From Comamonas koreensis (GTDB lineage Bacteria > Pseudomonadota > Gammaproteobacteria > Burkholderiales > Burkholderiaceae_C): 64,000 nucleotides of DNA. The DNA is taken from the NCBI RefSeq assembly GCF_021026195.1, contig NZ_JAJNCT010000014.1:82806-146805 (forward strand), given 5' to 3'. Of this stretch, positions 16,448-25,553 are shown one piece after another (position 1 is the stretch's first letter; each line of letters starts with the position of its first letter). The notes below the pieces were generated by a model. The model was not told where the DNA came from. It saw only the letters and a program-made list of their open reading frames with translations, and searched no databases. Position numbers and translations under genes: made by a program.

Positions 16448-17278
16448 GTGCCCCACACTTATTTTGATCCGCCTTTGCTGATTCGAGACGGCATGGGCAC
16501 ATGGGTCGATACGCAGACGACGCCCTATGTCTGCAATATCGATGGCATGCCCACATTCAAGGAAAAGCTTCCTGCAGGGGTCAAGGAACTGCAGCCGGTG
16601 GCCGGCAGTCCGGTGGCCGGCAGTCCGGTGGCGGGGACGCTTGAGCCTTCCTGGGGGCGCGGTTACCAGGTCAGTGGCACGCATAGCCAGCCGCCGACAA
16701 AATTTGGTGAGGAGACCAAGTTGGAGTTCCTCGCCACCGAGGTGGTGTATGAGCCGCTGTGGGCCACGCGCGAGGCAGCGGCTGCCTTTGGCATCACCTT
16801 GATCGAGCCGGGGCAGGGGCTGCGCATGCAAAGCCCGATCCGCCATCTGGAGAACACCCCGTTCGAGTACGGCATGTTTGCCGGCCAGCAATGCCCCTAT
16901 CTGGACGAGGAGCACCGCAACCAGTTGCAGCCCACGGTGTGCACCGATCTGGAGCACCATGATTTTCCGCATGTGTTCTCTTCGGTGGATCCCCAGCTTC
17001 CGCTGGTGATTTCGGTCGGGCGCTATTGGCCGCAGCGGGCTAAAATCTTTCTCGCCGATCTTTGGGTGCCGCAAGCCATGGCCCTGTACATTCCGCCCAG
17101 GCCCAAAAATCCCCATGCGGCCTATATGGATCTGCATGGCAATCGCAATTCAGCCCTGGCCTGTTGGCGCGGTGGCACGCAAAGAAGCGTGCAGACCCTG
17201 ACCTTGCTGCCCAAGGACAGCGGCTACTTCTATTGGTTCTGGAATGCACTGCCGACGGTTCACCCTTTGTTGAAGTAA
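16448..17278 (+). CDS. Unrecognised protein encoded inside a two-component locus
   Basis: Protein of 276 residues that I do not recognise. Codon use is like its neighbours, and GTG 16448 is preceded by GGAG at a nine-base distance, so it is a real gene. No signal peptide or membrane segment is evident. Visible features are a proline-rich N-terminal third, an in-frame repeat PVAGS-PVAGS-PVAGT at about residues 50-64, four cysteines (residues 27, 149, 160 and 239), and an aromatic-rich end (GYFYWFWNALP). It lies between the response regulator and the histidine kinase genes on the same strand and may be co-regulated with them. Function cannot be assigned. Confidence 0.7.
   Translation: MPHTYFDPPLLIRDGMGTWVDTQTTPYVCNIDGMPTFKEKLPAGVKELQPVAGSPVAGSPVAGTLEPSWGRGYQVSGTHSQPPTKFGEETKLEFLATEVVYEPLWATREAAAAFGITLIEPGQGLRMQSPIRHLENTPFEYGMFAGQQCPYLDEEHRNQLQPTVCTDLEHHDFPHVFSSVDPQLPLVISVGRYWPQRAKIFLADLWVPQAMALYIPPRPKNPHAAYMDLHGNRNSALACWRGGTQRSVQTLTLLPKDSGYFYWFWNALPTVHPLLK
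16595..16639 (+). repeat. 15-bp in-frame tandem repeat
   Basis: The unit CCGGTGGCCGGCAGT occurs twice perfectly (16595-16609, 16610-16624), followed by a degenerate third copy to 16639. It encodes PVAGS, PVAGS, PVAGT. Because the unit is a multiple of three, copy-number change would alter protein length without breaking the frame. Confidence 0.9.
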
Positions 17279-17291
17279 CACTGACACCTCT

Positions 17292-18356
17292 ATGCTCGAT
17301 ACGCAGCCCCGCCTACGCACCCTGGAGCCAGACACCCACAACGGTCTCTACCAGACGCTGCTGGAGTCCACCTTGGCGATTCCGTTCCGCATCGATTGGG
17401 CGAGCAAAAAGTACACCTATGTGGGGCCGCAGATCGAGGCGCTGCTGGGCTGGACCCCGGACAGCTGGCAGACGGTGAACGACTGGGCCGAGCGCATCCA
17501 CCCCGACGAGCGCGACACGACGGTCAACCGCTGCGTGGAACTGTGCCTGGCAGGGGTTGACCACGAGGCTGAATACCGGGCACTGACCAGCGACGGCAAC
17601 TTTGTCTGGGTGCGCGAGGTGGTGCATGTGCTTTGCGATGCGCAGGGCGAGACCACGGGGCTGATCGGTTTCACCTTCGACATCAGCGAGCAGAAAAAGG
17701 CCGAGCAGCTGCGCGCCGAGCTGGATGCGCAAAAGCTGTCGAATGCGCGCCTGCAGGAGCGCCTGAACCTGACCCATGACCTGCATGACGGGCTGGGCGG
17801 CTCCTTGGTACACATGATTGCCGCCGTGGAGCAGGGCGGCGATGGCGGCCTGACCCGGCCCCAGGTGCTGTCCATGCTCAAGCATATCCGCGATGACCTG
17901 CGCCAGACCATCGACAGCAACTCCTCCGCCCAGGTGCGTGTGCCTGCCTCTCCGCAGGAGTGGCTGGCACCGCTGCGCCACCGCTTTGCCAACCTGTTCG
18001 ATGCGCTCGACATCCGCTGCGACTGGCAGTACGCGCCCGCCTGGCGCACGCCACCCGATGCGCTGCAGTACCTGGCGATGACGCGCCTGGTCGAGGAAGC
18101 GCTCACCAATGTGATCAAGCACAGCCAGGCGCGAAACGTGCGCCTGTCCTTCCTGCAGCCCGAGGCCGATGACCTGGTGCTGGAGATCGAGGACGATGGC
18201 GTGGGCTTTGATGTGGCCGCCGTGGACGCCTCGGGCCTGGGCATTGGCATGCGCTCGATGGCCGTGCGTATCGGCCGCGTCGGCGGTGTGCTGGAGATCG
18301 ACTCCGAGCCGGGACGCACCCTGCTGACCGCGCGGCTGGCTTTGCGCCAGTCCTGA
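17292..18356 (+). CDS. PAS-domain sensor histidine kinase (HisKA_3 type), soluble
   Basis: Sensor kinase of 354 residues without membrane segments, so it should act in the cytoplasm. A PAS domain covers about residues 25-135 (FRIDWASKKYTYVGPQIEALLG, the HPDER motif, then FDISEQKKAE). The dimerisation domain carries the phosphoacceptor His165 in LTHDLHDGLGGSL, and the C-terminal ATPase has N, G1 and G2 boxes (EEALTNVIKHS, DDGVGFD, GIGMRSM). The NarL-type response regulator at 15688 is the expected partner. The PAS ligand is unknown. The gene starts 14 bases after the unrecognised protein gene. Confidence 0.88.
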   Translation: MLDTQPRLRTLEPDTHNGLYQTLLESTLAIPFRIDWASKKYTYVGPQIEALLGWTPDSWQTVNDWAERIHPDERDTTVNRCVELCLAGVDHEAEYRALTSDGNFVWVREVVHVLCDAQGETTGLIGFTFDISEQKKAEQLRAELDAQKLSNARLQERLNLTHDLHDGLGGSLVHMIAAVEQGGDGGLTRPQVLSMLKHIRDDLRQTIDSNSSAQVRVPASPQEWLAPLRHRFANLFDALDIRCDWQYAPAWRTPPDALQYLAMTRLVEEALTNVIKHSQARNVRLSFLQPEADDLVLEIEDDGVGFDVAAVDASGLGIGMRSMAVRIGRVGGVLEIDSEPGRTLLTARLALRQS

Positions 18357-18442
18357 CTCTCCCAACGGAAGGGCCGTATACCTCGGCCTCTTTTTCCAAT
18401 CCAGCGTTACTTTTGAAAACTAGGGTCAACCCGAATTCGTTT

Positions 18443-18470
18443 ATATTGTTCAGCGGTGACTGAACAATAT
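18443..18470. promoter_or_regulatory. 28-bp palindromic operator upstream of gbsR-type gene
   Basis: ATATTGTTCAG and CTGAACAATAT form a perfect 11-bp inverted repeat around a six-base spacer (CGGTGA). It ends 18 bases before the chosen GTG start of the GbsR/MarR-type gene, overlapping where its promoter should end. This strongly suggests autoregulation of the whole efflux operon by the first gene product. Confidence 0.75.
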
Positions 18471-18488
18471 GAATGAAGGGCGGTGGCT

Positions 18489-19082
18489 GTGACCCAGCAG
18501 GACAAGGCAAAAGCGGCATTGGAGGCGCGCGAGCTGTTCATCGAGCGCAATGCGATCCAGGCGGAGACGGGCGGTTTGCCCCGTATTGCAGGGCGCCTGA
18601 TTGGCATTTTCTTGCTGGATGGCGGGCCCATCAGCTTTGCCGAACTGGCCGAGCGCATGCAGGCCAGCCGGGCCAGCGTGAGCACCAATACCCGCTTGCT
18701 GGAGCGCCTGGGCATCATTGAGCGGGTGGCGATGCGCGGTGAGCGCCAGGATTTTTTCAGCCTGCGGGCCAACCCCTTCTTGATCGTGCTGGAGCAAAGC
18801 ATTGCCGATTGCCAGCGCTTTACGACCTATGTGGACGAGTTGCTTGCAGCCAGCCCGCTGCCTGCTGACGCCACTGCGCGCCTGCAGCAGGCGCAGGAAT
18901 TCCATGCGGTGACGGCCCAGACCTTGCAGGAGCTGCTGGCCAAGCTTGCTGAGCGGCAAACGCAGACGGCCGCCCAGGCGGTGCCTGCCAAGCGGAAGGG
19001 CCCTGCGGCTCCGGCCCCTGCAGCTGCACCCAAAGCCCGCACAGCGCGCAGCACGGCAGCCCGCCGCACCACCAAAGACTGA
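18489..19082 (+). CDS. GbsR/MarR-family transcriptional regulator
   Basis: Winged-helix regulator of about 197 residues. The HTH region covers about residues 25-85 (GRLIGIFLLDGG, FAELAERMQASRASVSTNTRLLERLGIIERV), typical of the GbsR branch of MarR. The C-terminal 40 residues are an Ala/Pro/Lys/Arg-rich basic tail of low complexity. GTG 18489 is preferred since GAAGGG lies eight bases upstream; an in-frame GTG at 18483 is too close to that site. It heads an operon with an outer-membrane channel, adaptor and RND pump and sits just after a perfect palindrome, so it probably represses the pump genes. Confidence 0.85.
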   Translation: MTQQDKAKAALEARELFIERNAIQAETGGLPRIAGRLIGIFLLDGGPISFAELAERMQASRASVSTNTRLLERLGIIERVAMRGERQDFFSLRANPFLIVLEQSIADCQRFTTYVDELLAASPLPADATARLQQAQEFHAVTAQTLQELLAKLAERQTQTAAQAVPAKRKGPAAPAPAAAPKARTARSTAARRTTKD

Positions 19083-19092
19083 GGCCCCTGCG

Positions 19093-20526
19093 ATGAAACA
19101 CGTTCTATGGGCGGCAGCGCCGCTGTGCCTAGCGGCTTTGTCGGGTTGCTCCTCGGTGCCGGATGCGCGCGCGCCAGCGCCGGTGGTGGCTGCGCAGTTT
19201 TCGGTCGCGCCTGCTGCGGCTGACCCTCAGGCTGCGCCGCAGCTCAATACCTGGTGGACCTTGTTCGAGCAGCCGCTGCTCAACCGCCTGGTGGACCAGG
19301 CCTTGGCCGCCAGCACGGAAGTACGCATGGGCCTGGCACGGGTGCGCGAGGCCCGGGCGCTGCGCGAAGCCGCGCTGACGCAGTACCAACCCCAAGGGGG
19401 GCTGCGTGCCAGTGGCGACCACCGCAAGGTGCAGCGCCTCGGCGGTGCAGCGGAGGGCGGCATCGGCCTGGGCCGGCAAAGCAGCGCCGGGCTGGACTTG
19501 CAGGTGTCCTGGGAACTGGATGTGCTGGGCCGGGGCGATGCGCTGGCGCGCCAGGCCGATGGCGACTATGGTGCGGCGCTCTATGGTGCCTATGGCGAGC
19601 GGGCCACCTTGGTGGCCGAAGTGGCGCGCAGCCTGTTTGAGGCCCAGCGCCTGACCGCTGCGCTGGCCGATGCGCAGGCGACGATCACCATCCAGACGCG
19701 GCTGCAGCAGGTGCTGGCGCGCAAGCTCGAGCGTGGCCTGGTGGCGCTGGCCGATGTGGCGCGGGTCGATGCCAGCTTGCTGGCGGCCCAGGCCAATGCG
19801 CTGGTGCTGCAGTCGCAGCTGGATGCCGCACGCCGCGCCTTGCTGGTGCTGGTAGGGCAGGGCGACCAGCCCTTGTCCGCGCTGGTGCTGGACGACAGCC
19901 AGACCCAGGCGCCGGCGCTGCCGCAAGCCTTGCCGGCGGATTTGCTGGCGCGGCGCCCCGATGTGCTGCAGGCCCAGGCGCAGATGGATGCGGCCGCTGG
20001 CGGGCTGGAGCTGTCGCGCCTGGCGCTGCTGCCCAGCATCACCCTGACCCCCGGGCTGGGGCTGAACTGGCAAAAGCAGGGCGCGTCGCTCAGCACCGGG
20101 CTGTGGTCGCTGGCAGGCAATGTGGCCATGCCGGTGCTGGACCGGCCGCGTTTGCTGGCCAATGCCCGCGCCCTGGGCGCCCGCGCCGAGCAGGCGGTGA
20201 TCGCCTATGAGCAGGTGGTGCAGCGCGCGTTCTCCGAAACGGACCAGGCGCTGCTGCGCATGGCGCCGGACCGGCAAAGGCTGCAGGTGCTGGCGCAGGC
20301 CGAGGCACGCGCGCAGACCGCCTATGAAGCGGCACGCAAAGGCTATGAGGCCGGTTTTTTTGACCTGGTCGTGGTGCTGGATGCCGAGCAGGTCTACCGC
20401 GACTCGCGCGGTGGCCTGACCCAGGCGCGCGCCGAGGCGCTGGCGCATGCGGTGCAGGTGTTCCAGGCGCTGGGCGGCGGGTGGCCCCGGGATGCGCTGG
20501 GCGCTGAAACACAGAAGACGAATTGA
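19093..20526 (+). CDS. Outer-membrane efflux channel lipoprotein (NodT/OprM family)
   Basis: Outer-membrane factor of a tripartite efflux system, 477 residues. It starts with a lipoprotein signal (MKHVLWAAAPLCLAALSGC, lipobox cysteine at residue 19) followed by two TolC-type repeats. The WWTLFEQPLLNRLVDQAL start of the mature domain and the YEAGFFDLVVVLDAEQ segment near the end are family signatures. It begins ten bases after the regulator stop codon and precedes the adaptor gene by ten bases, so it is co-transcribed with both. It should form the exit duct for the RND pump. Confidence 0.9.
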   Translation: MKHVLWAAAPLCLAALSGCSSVPDARAPAPVVAAQFSVAPAAADPQAAPQLNTWWTLFEQPLLNRLVDQALAASTEVRMGLARVREARALREAALTQYQPQGGLRASGDHRKVQRLGGAAEGGIGLGRQSSAGLDLQVSWELDVLGRGDALARQADGDYGAALYGAYGERATLVAEVARSLFEAQRLTAALADAQATITIQTRLQQVLARKLERGLVALADVARVDASLLAAQANALVLQSQLDAARRALLVLVGQGDQPLSALVLDDSQTQAPALPQALPADLLARRPDVLQAQAQMDAAAGGLELSRLALLPSITLTPGLGLNWQKQGASLSTGLWSLAGNVAMPVLDRPRLLANARALGARAEQAVIAYEQVVQRAFSETDQALLRMAPDRQRLQVLAQAEARAQTAYEAARKGYEAGFFDLVVVLDAEQVYRDSRGGLTQARAEALAHAVQVFQALGGGWPRDALGAETQKTN

Positions 20527-20536
20527 GAGGGATGCA

Positions 20537-21721
20537 ATGCTGCAATCAATGAAAAGCGGATGGCGTGTGGGCCTAGGGCTGGGCCTGGGGTCGGTCGCGC
20601 TGCTGGGGCTGGTGGCCTGCTCGGAAGGCACGGCCAACAAGACCCCCAAGCCGGTGGCCGAGGTGGTGCGCACGGTGAGCGTGGCACAGGTGGAGCTGCG
20701 GCCCATGGGCGGGGTGCAGCAGGCATCGGGCCTCTTGGTGGCGCGCGAAGAGATCGCCATTGGCCCGGAGCTGGGTGGCTACCGGGTGGCGGCACTGCTG
20801 GCCGATGAGGGCGACACGGTGCGTGCCGGCCAGCCGCTGGCGCGGCTGGACGATGGCCTGCTGCAGGCCAAGATTGCCCAGGCCCAGGCCAGCTTGGTGC
20901 AGGCCCGGGCGCAGGCCAAGCAGGCCCAGGCCGAATCGGCGCGGGTCGAAGGGCTGGACGGCCAGGGCGTGCTGTCGGACGAGCAGATCCAGCAGCGCCG
21001 CACCGCTGCAGCCAGTGCCAATGCAAATGCCGATGTGGCCGCTGCCAACCTGGCCGGGCTGCGCGTGGAGGCCGAGCGCATGGTGCTGCGCGCGCCGGTG
21101 GCCGGTGTGGTGCTGCAGCGCAATGTGCGCCGTGGCGATGTGGCCAGCCCCGGCGGCGAAGCCATGTTCCGCCTGGCGCGGGACGGCATGGTGGAGCTGG
21201 CCGCCGAGGTGCCCGAGGACCAGGTGGACCGCATCCAGCCAGGCAACAAGGTGGCCGTGACCCTGGCTTCTGGCGTCGAACTGGAGGGCCAGGTTCGCCT
21301 GCTGTCGCGCCGGGTGGACGACAAGACCAAGCTGGCCCAGGTGCGCGTGGTGCTGCCGGTGCGGGCCGATCTGCGCCCGGGCGGCTTTGCCCAGGCGCGT
21401 TTTGCGCAGGCTGCGGCCCCGGTGGCGGCGGTGCCGGAAAAAGCCATTCACTTTGAAGCCGGTGGCCCGCAACTGGCCACCATTGATGCGGACAGCCGCA
21501 TCCGCAAGCTGCCGGTGAGCCTGGGCGCCCGCGCCCAGGGCTGGGTAGCCTTGCGCGATGGCCCACCAGTGGGCACCCGCCTGGCCTTGGGCGGTGGCGC
21601 CTTTGTGCTGGAGGGAGACCGGGTACAGGTCAGCACCACGGCCAAACCGGCGGCAGAACCCAATGCGCAGCCACCCGCCAAGGCGGCAGACAGTGCTGCA
21701 GCGGCCGGAGGCCAGCCATGA
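20537..21721 (+). CDS. RND efflux periplasmic adaptor (membrane fusion protein)
   Basis: Adaptor linking the inner-membrane pump to the outer-membrane channel, 394 residues. The N-terminus is a lipoprotein signal (GLGSVALLGLVAC, then SEG). The order is: lipoyl-like half (GYRVAALLADEGDTVRAGQPLARLDD), an alanine/glutamine-rich helical hairpin (about residues 110-170), the second lipoyl half (LRAPVAGVVLQRNVRRGD), and the beta-barrel domain. ATG 20537 follows GAGAGGG by five bases. The stop overlaps the pump start by four bases. Confidence 0.9.
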   Translation: MLQSMKSGWRVGLGLGLGSVALLGLVACSEGTANKTPKPVAEVVRTVSVAQVELRPMGGVQQASGLLVAREEIAIGPELGGYRVAALLADEGDTVRAGQPLARLDDGLLQAKIAQAQASLVQARAQAKQAQAESARVEGLDGQGVLSDEQIQQRRTAAASANANADVAAANLAGLRVEAERMVLRAPVAGVVLQRNVRRGDVASPGGEAMFRLARDGMVELAAEVPEDQVDRIQPGNKVAVTLASGVELEGQVRLLSRRVDDKTKLAQVRVVLPVRADLRPGGFAQARFAQAAAPVAAVPEKAIHFEAGGPQLATIDADSRIRKLPVSLGARAQGWVALRDGPPVGTRLALGGGAFVLEGDRVQVSTTAKPAAEPNAQPPAKAADSAAAAGGQP

Positions 21722-24700
21722 AGCTGCGTATCTCCGCCTGGTCCATCCAGAACCCGATCCCCGTGGTGGTGCTGTTCATCGCCATCATGGTGGCCGGCCT
21801 GATGGCCTACCGGGTCATGCCGATCAAGCTCTACCCGGATGTGTCCTTTCCGATCGTGCAGGTCGCAGTCGCCTTGCCCAGCGCGGCAGCCACCGAGGTG
21901 GAAACCCAGGTCACCCGCGTGGTGGAAGACGGCGTGGCCAATGTGGCCCGCGTCAAGCATGTGATCTCTACCGTCACCCAGGGCATGTCCCTGACCTTGG
22001 TGGAGTTCGAGATCGGGCTGGACCCGCAGCGGGCTGTGGACGAGGTGCGGGCCGCCATTGACCGGGTGCGTGCCAACCTGCCGGCGAGCATTGAGCCACC
22101 GATTGTGGAGCGCCTGGATTTTGATGCGCTGCCCTTGCTGACCTATGCGGTATCGGCGCCGGGCATGGACGATGTGGAGCTGAACTGGTTCATCGAAGAT
22201 GTGGTGGCGCGCAAGCTGGTGGCCCAGCCAGGGGTGGGCCAGGTGACCCAGGTGGGTGGCGTGGCGCGTGATATCACGGTGACCCTGGACCCCGCCCGCT
22301 TGCAGGCATTGGGCCTGACGGCTGTGGCCGTGAACGATGCGCTGCGTGCCCACAACCTGGATGCATCGGGTGGCCGCACGCAGATTGGCGCGCAGGAGCA
22401 GCAGGTGCGTATCCTTGCTGCTGCCCCGTCGGTGCAGGAGCTGGAGCAGCTGGTGATTGCCACACGTGACGGCCGCCATCTGCGGCTGGGCGATGTGGCC
22501 ACCGTGGCCAGCGGCGCCAGCGACCGGCGTGGTTTTGCGGCCTTGAATGGCGAGGCGGTAGTGGGCTTTCAGGTGATGAAGACCAAGGCCGCATCGGACG
22601 TGGATGTGGAGACGGCGGTGGCCAAGGCGGTGGCAACCCTGGCCAAGGAGCAGCCGGGTGTCTCCTTCCAGCTGGTGTCATCGGGCGCCAAGAACACGCG
22701 CGAGAGCTTTGATGCCACGGTGGCGACCTTGCTCGAAGGCATGCTGCTGGCGGCGGTGGTCGTCTTCATGTTCCTGCGCGACTGGCGCGCGACGGTGATT
22801 GCCGCCGTGGCCATGCCGATCTCGCTGATCCCGACGTTTGCGGTGATCCACTGGCTGGGCTATTCGCTCAATATGCTGTCCTTGCTGGCGCTGACTCTGG
22901 TGATCGGCGTGCTGGTCGATGACGCCATCGTCGAGGTGGAGAACATCCAGAAGCGGGTGCAGGCGGGGGCATCGCCCTGGCGTGCATCGATGGAAGGGGC
23001 GGACGCGATTGGCCTGGCGGTGGTGGCCACCACCCTGGCGATTGCCGTGGTGTTTTTGCCGGTCGCCTTTATGGGCGGCTATGCCGGGCCGTATTTCCGC
23101 GAGTTCGGGGTGACGGTGGCCGTGTCGGTGATGTTCTCGCTGCTGGTGGCGCGGCTGTTGTCGCCGCTGATGTGCGCCTATTTGCTCAAGCCCTCGGCAC
23201 AGCCCCATCCGCACAAGCCCTTTGTGGGCCGCTACCGCCGGCTGCTGGAATGGGCGCTGGCGCACCGCTGGCTGTCGCTGACGGCGGGGGTGCTGATTTT
23301 TGCCGGCTCGCTGATGCTGGCCTCGCTGCTGCCGACCGGCTTTGCGCCCAAGGGCGATGGCGGCACGGTGCAGATCAGCCTGCAAGGGGCGCCGGGCGCC
23401 ACCACGGAAGACATGCGCGCCTCAGCCGCCAGCCTGACCCGTTTGCTGCGCCAGCAAGGCGATGTGCAGGATGTGTTTGTCAGCGTGGGCAGCAGCCAGC
23501 GCGATGGCGACCCGCGCAAGGGCAGCGTGATTGTGCAGCTCAAATCGCCGCGCTCGATGACGACCAAGGCCTTCCAGGACCATATGCGGCCCTTGCTGCT
23601 GCAGGTGCCTGATGTGCGGCTGAGCTACAGCGAAAGCGAGGGCGGCGGCACGCAGAACCTGCAGGTGATTCTGGGCGGCCATGATGGCGAGCTGCTGCGG
23701 CGCACGGCCGCCGATGCCGAGCGACAGCTGCGCAGCCTGCCGATGCTGGCCAATGTGCACCAGGTGGCGCCCAACCCCGGCCCCGAGCTGGTGATACGGC
23801 TCAAGCCCGATGCGGCTGCCCGCCTGGGCGTGACCCCCGATGTGGTGGCCGAGGTGGCACGCATGGCCAGCCTGGGCGATCTGGATGCGACGGCCTCCAA
23901 GTTCAACACCGGGCGCCAGCGCCTGTCGGTGCGGGTGCGGTTGCCGCAGGATGCCTTGCGCGATCTGGACGGTATTGGCGCGCTGCGCGTACCCACGGGG
24001 CAGGGCGGCACGGTGCCTTTGTCGGCGGTGGCGGACATGCATTTTCAGGTGGGCGAATCGCACATCGACCGCTTTGACCGCGAGCGCCGCATCACCTTGG
24101 AGGCGGAGGTCAATGGCGTGTCGCTGGGCCAGGCCAATGCGGCCGTGGATGCGCTGCCGTTCTTGAAGAACCTGCCCGAGGGGGTATCGCGCCCGCTCTA
24201 TGGAGATGCCGAGGGCATGCAGGAGCTGTTTGCGAGCTTTGGCCTGGCCATCATGGCAGGGGTGGGGCTGATCTTTGGCGTGCTGATTCTGCTGTTCCGC
24301 AGCTTTGTCAAGCCTGTGGTGATCCTGGCGGCGCTGCCGCTGTCACTGGCGGGCGCCTTTCTGGCCTTGCTGGCGACGGGTGGGGAGCTGAACCTGCCGG
24401 TGCTGATTGGCTTGCTGATGCTGATGGGCCTGGCGGCCAAGAACTCGATCCTGCTGGTGGAGCACGCGGTGGAGGCCGAGCGCATGGGCAAGAGCCAGAC
24501 GGAGGCCCTGCTGGAAGCCGCGCATGAGCGGACCCGGCCGATCATCATGACGACGATCGCGATGGCCATGGGCATGCTGCCGACGGCGCTGGGCGTGAGC
24601 AGCGGTTCGGAGTTCCGCCAGCCGCTGGCCGTCGCCGTCATCGGCGGGCTGGTGTCGTCCACGGCGCTGTCACTGGTGCTGGTGCCAGTGGTCTATGCGG

Positions 24701-24798
24701 TCATGGATGATTTCGAGAACTGGCTGCGGCCCAAGCTGGCCCGCTGGGTGACCCTGCCCAGTGCCCAGGAAAAGCGGGCGCTGGAAGCCCTGCATTAA
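21718..24798 (+). CDS. RND efflux pump inner-membrane transporter
   Basis: Proton-driven RND permease of 1026 residues, the energised subunit of the tripartite system. The usual plan is visible: one N-terminal membrane helix, a large periplasmic loop, six helices, a second loop and five helices. The proton relay appears as the Asp pair in GVLVDDAIVEVENI (fourth segment) and Lys in LMGLAAKNSILLVE (tenth). The ATG overlaps the adaptor stop codon. It belongs with hydrophobic-compound exporters (HAE1/MdtC-like) rather than metal pumps, but the substrate is not defined by sequence. Confidence 0.92.
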   Translation: MKLRISAWSIQNPIPVVVLFIAIMVAGLMAYRVMPIKLYPDVSFPIVQVAVALPSAAATEVETQVTRVVEDGVANVARVKHVISTVTQGMSLTLVEFEIGLDPQRAVDEVRAAIDRVRANLPASIEPPIVERLDFDALPLLTYAVSAPGMDDVELNWFIEDVVARKLVAQPGVGQVTQVGGVARDITVTLDPARLQALGLTAVAVNDALRAHNLDASGGRTQIGAQEQQVRILAAAPSVQELEQLVIATRDGRHLRLGDVATVASGASDRRGFAALNGEAVVGFQVMKTKAASDVDVETAVAKAVATLAKEQPGVSFQLVSSGAKNTRESFDATVATLLEGMLLAAVVVFMFLRDWRATVIAAVAMPISLIPTFAVIHWLGYSLNMLSLLALTLVIGVLVDDAIVEVENIQKRVQAGASPWRASMEGADAIGLAVVATTLAIAVVFLPVAFMGGYAGPYFREFGVTVAVSVMFSLLVARLLSPLMCAYLLKPSAQPHPHKPFVGRYRRLLEWALAHRWLSLTAGVLIFAGSLMLASLLPTGFAPKGDGGTVQISLQGAPGATTEDMRASAASLTRLLRQQGDVQDVFVSVGSSQRDGDPRKGSVIVQLKSPRSMTTKAFQDHMRPLLLQVPDVRLSYSESEGGGTQNLQVILGGHDGELLRRTAADAERQLRSLPMLANVHQVAPNPGPELVIRLKPDAAARLGVTPDVVAEVARMASLGDLDATASKFNTGRQRLSVRVRLPQDALRDLDGIGALRVPTGQGGTVPLSAVADMHFQVGESHIDRFDRERRITLEAEVNGVSLGQANAAVDALPFLKNLPEGVSRPLYGDAEGMQELFASFGLAIMAGVGLIFGVLILLFRSFVKPVVILAALPLSLAGAFLALLATGGELNLPVLIGLLMLMGLAAKNSILLVEHAVEAERMGKSQTEALLEAAHERTRPIIMTTIAMAMGMLPTALGVSSGSEFRQPLAVAVIGGLVSSTALSLVLVPVVYAVMDDFENWLRPKLARWVTLPSAQEKRALEALH

Positions 24799-24851
24799 GC
24801 GCGGCTGGCAAGCCGCTCCCGGCCGGCCCTGATGCAGGGGCTGCGCCGGAC

Positions 24852-24883
24852 AACAAAAAGCCCGCTTATCGGTATAGCGGGCT
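24852..24883 (-). terminator. Rho-independent terminator (minus strand)
   Basis: The eight-base-pair arms AGCCCGCT and AGCGGGCT enclose a nine-base loop and, read on the minus strand, are followed by TTTTTG. It lies directly after the small minus-strand gene ending at 24889. It could also stop transcripts of the RND operon, although the plus-strand T tract is weak. Confidence 0.75.
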
Positions 24884-24888
24884 GTGTT

Positions 24889-25125
24889 TCACAAGCTGGA
24901 GTCCTTCCAATTGGGGACTGTGATGGGGCTGGTGAGTTGGTCAATCTTGGCATCGATCAGCATCATCTTGGCGTGCTCGGGCGTACCTTCCTGTGGGTTC
25001 TGCATCAATAGACTGGCACCTTCGGCTTTGAGCTGTTCGAGGTAATCGTCTTTGGCAGCATCCTCCTGCTTTCGTTGCAACACGGCATACCTTCCTGTCG
25101 GGGCCACATGGACGAGCCCCAACAT
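24889..25125 (-). CDS. Small hypothetical protein
   Basis: Small hydrophilic protein of about 78 residues, not recognised. The first 13 residues are mildly hydrophobic, then the chain is charged (QRKQEDAAKDDYLEQLKAEGASLL) with helical character. A good terminator begins five bases after the stop, which is the main support for a real gene. The start is uncertain: TTG 25128 and ATG 25125 are adjacent, and neither has a clear ribosome binding site. Confidence 0.45.
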   Translation of the reverse strand: MLGLVHVAPTGRYAVLQRKQEDAAKDDYLEQLKAEGASLLMQNPQEGTPEHAKMMLIDAKIDQLTSPITVPNWKDSSL

Positions 25126-25234
25126 CAACAGCTTAGTACGAAAGCAAGATTTATCCTATAGATGCATTTCAATATTCGATGATGTTACGGAATGGAACAT
25201 AGGGTGGCTTGGCGCTTTATCGTGCCAGATTGAC

Positions 25235-25495
25235 CTAGTTGGCCGGGTGTTTGCTGCCCTTTGGGCGGCCATCGGTGGCCCGCGCATCAGTATCGACGAG
25301 TCCGCGCTTCAAATCAGCATGGGCTTGGGCGATCTCTGGAGACGGCTCTTGGCTGGTTTCGCCCACGGACTGGTCTTTTTCATGCGGCATCTTGGCCTGG
25401 GTGCCCGGGTCCTCAGGTTGCTGCTTGCGCGTGGTGTTGATGTTCGTCTCCTCGCTGGCGGGAGGGTTTGTTTGTTCAGGGTTTTGGTCTGGCAT
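25235..25495 (-). CDS. Small hydrophilic (probably disordered) protein
   Basis: An 86-residue protein almost without hydrophobic residues, rich in Pro, Glu, Gln, Thr and Lys, and probably unstructured. A strong GGAGGA site at 25501-25506 supports ATG 25495 over the longer frame. The MPHEKDQS stretch and the later LVDTDARA motif resemble a widespread small family of proteobacterial hydrophilic proteins with PHERDES and VDTD motifs, which I recall without an assigned function. It is divergent from the DUF883 gene with a 235-base shared promoter region, suggesting common stress control. Confidence 0.7.
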   Translation of the reverse strand: MPDQNPEQTNPPASEETNINTTRKQQPEDPGTQAKMPHEKDQSVGETSQEPSPEIAQAHADLKRGLVDTDARATDGRPKGSKHPAN

Positions 25496-25553
25496 CGGAT
25501 CCTCCAGGTTCGTGGGATTCAGAATGCATGGTCGCCCAGGCCTCCATAGATGC

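Noticed and set aside
25052..25549. A 165-codon plus-strand frame in the small-gene region
   Set aside because: It overlaps two minus-strand genes; the one ending at 25235 has a strong ribosome binding site and the better protein composition. The plus frame has no start signal.
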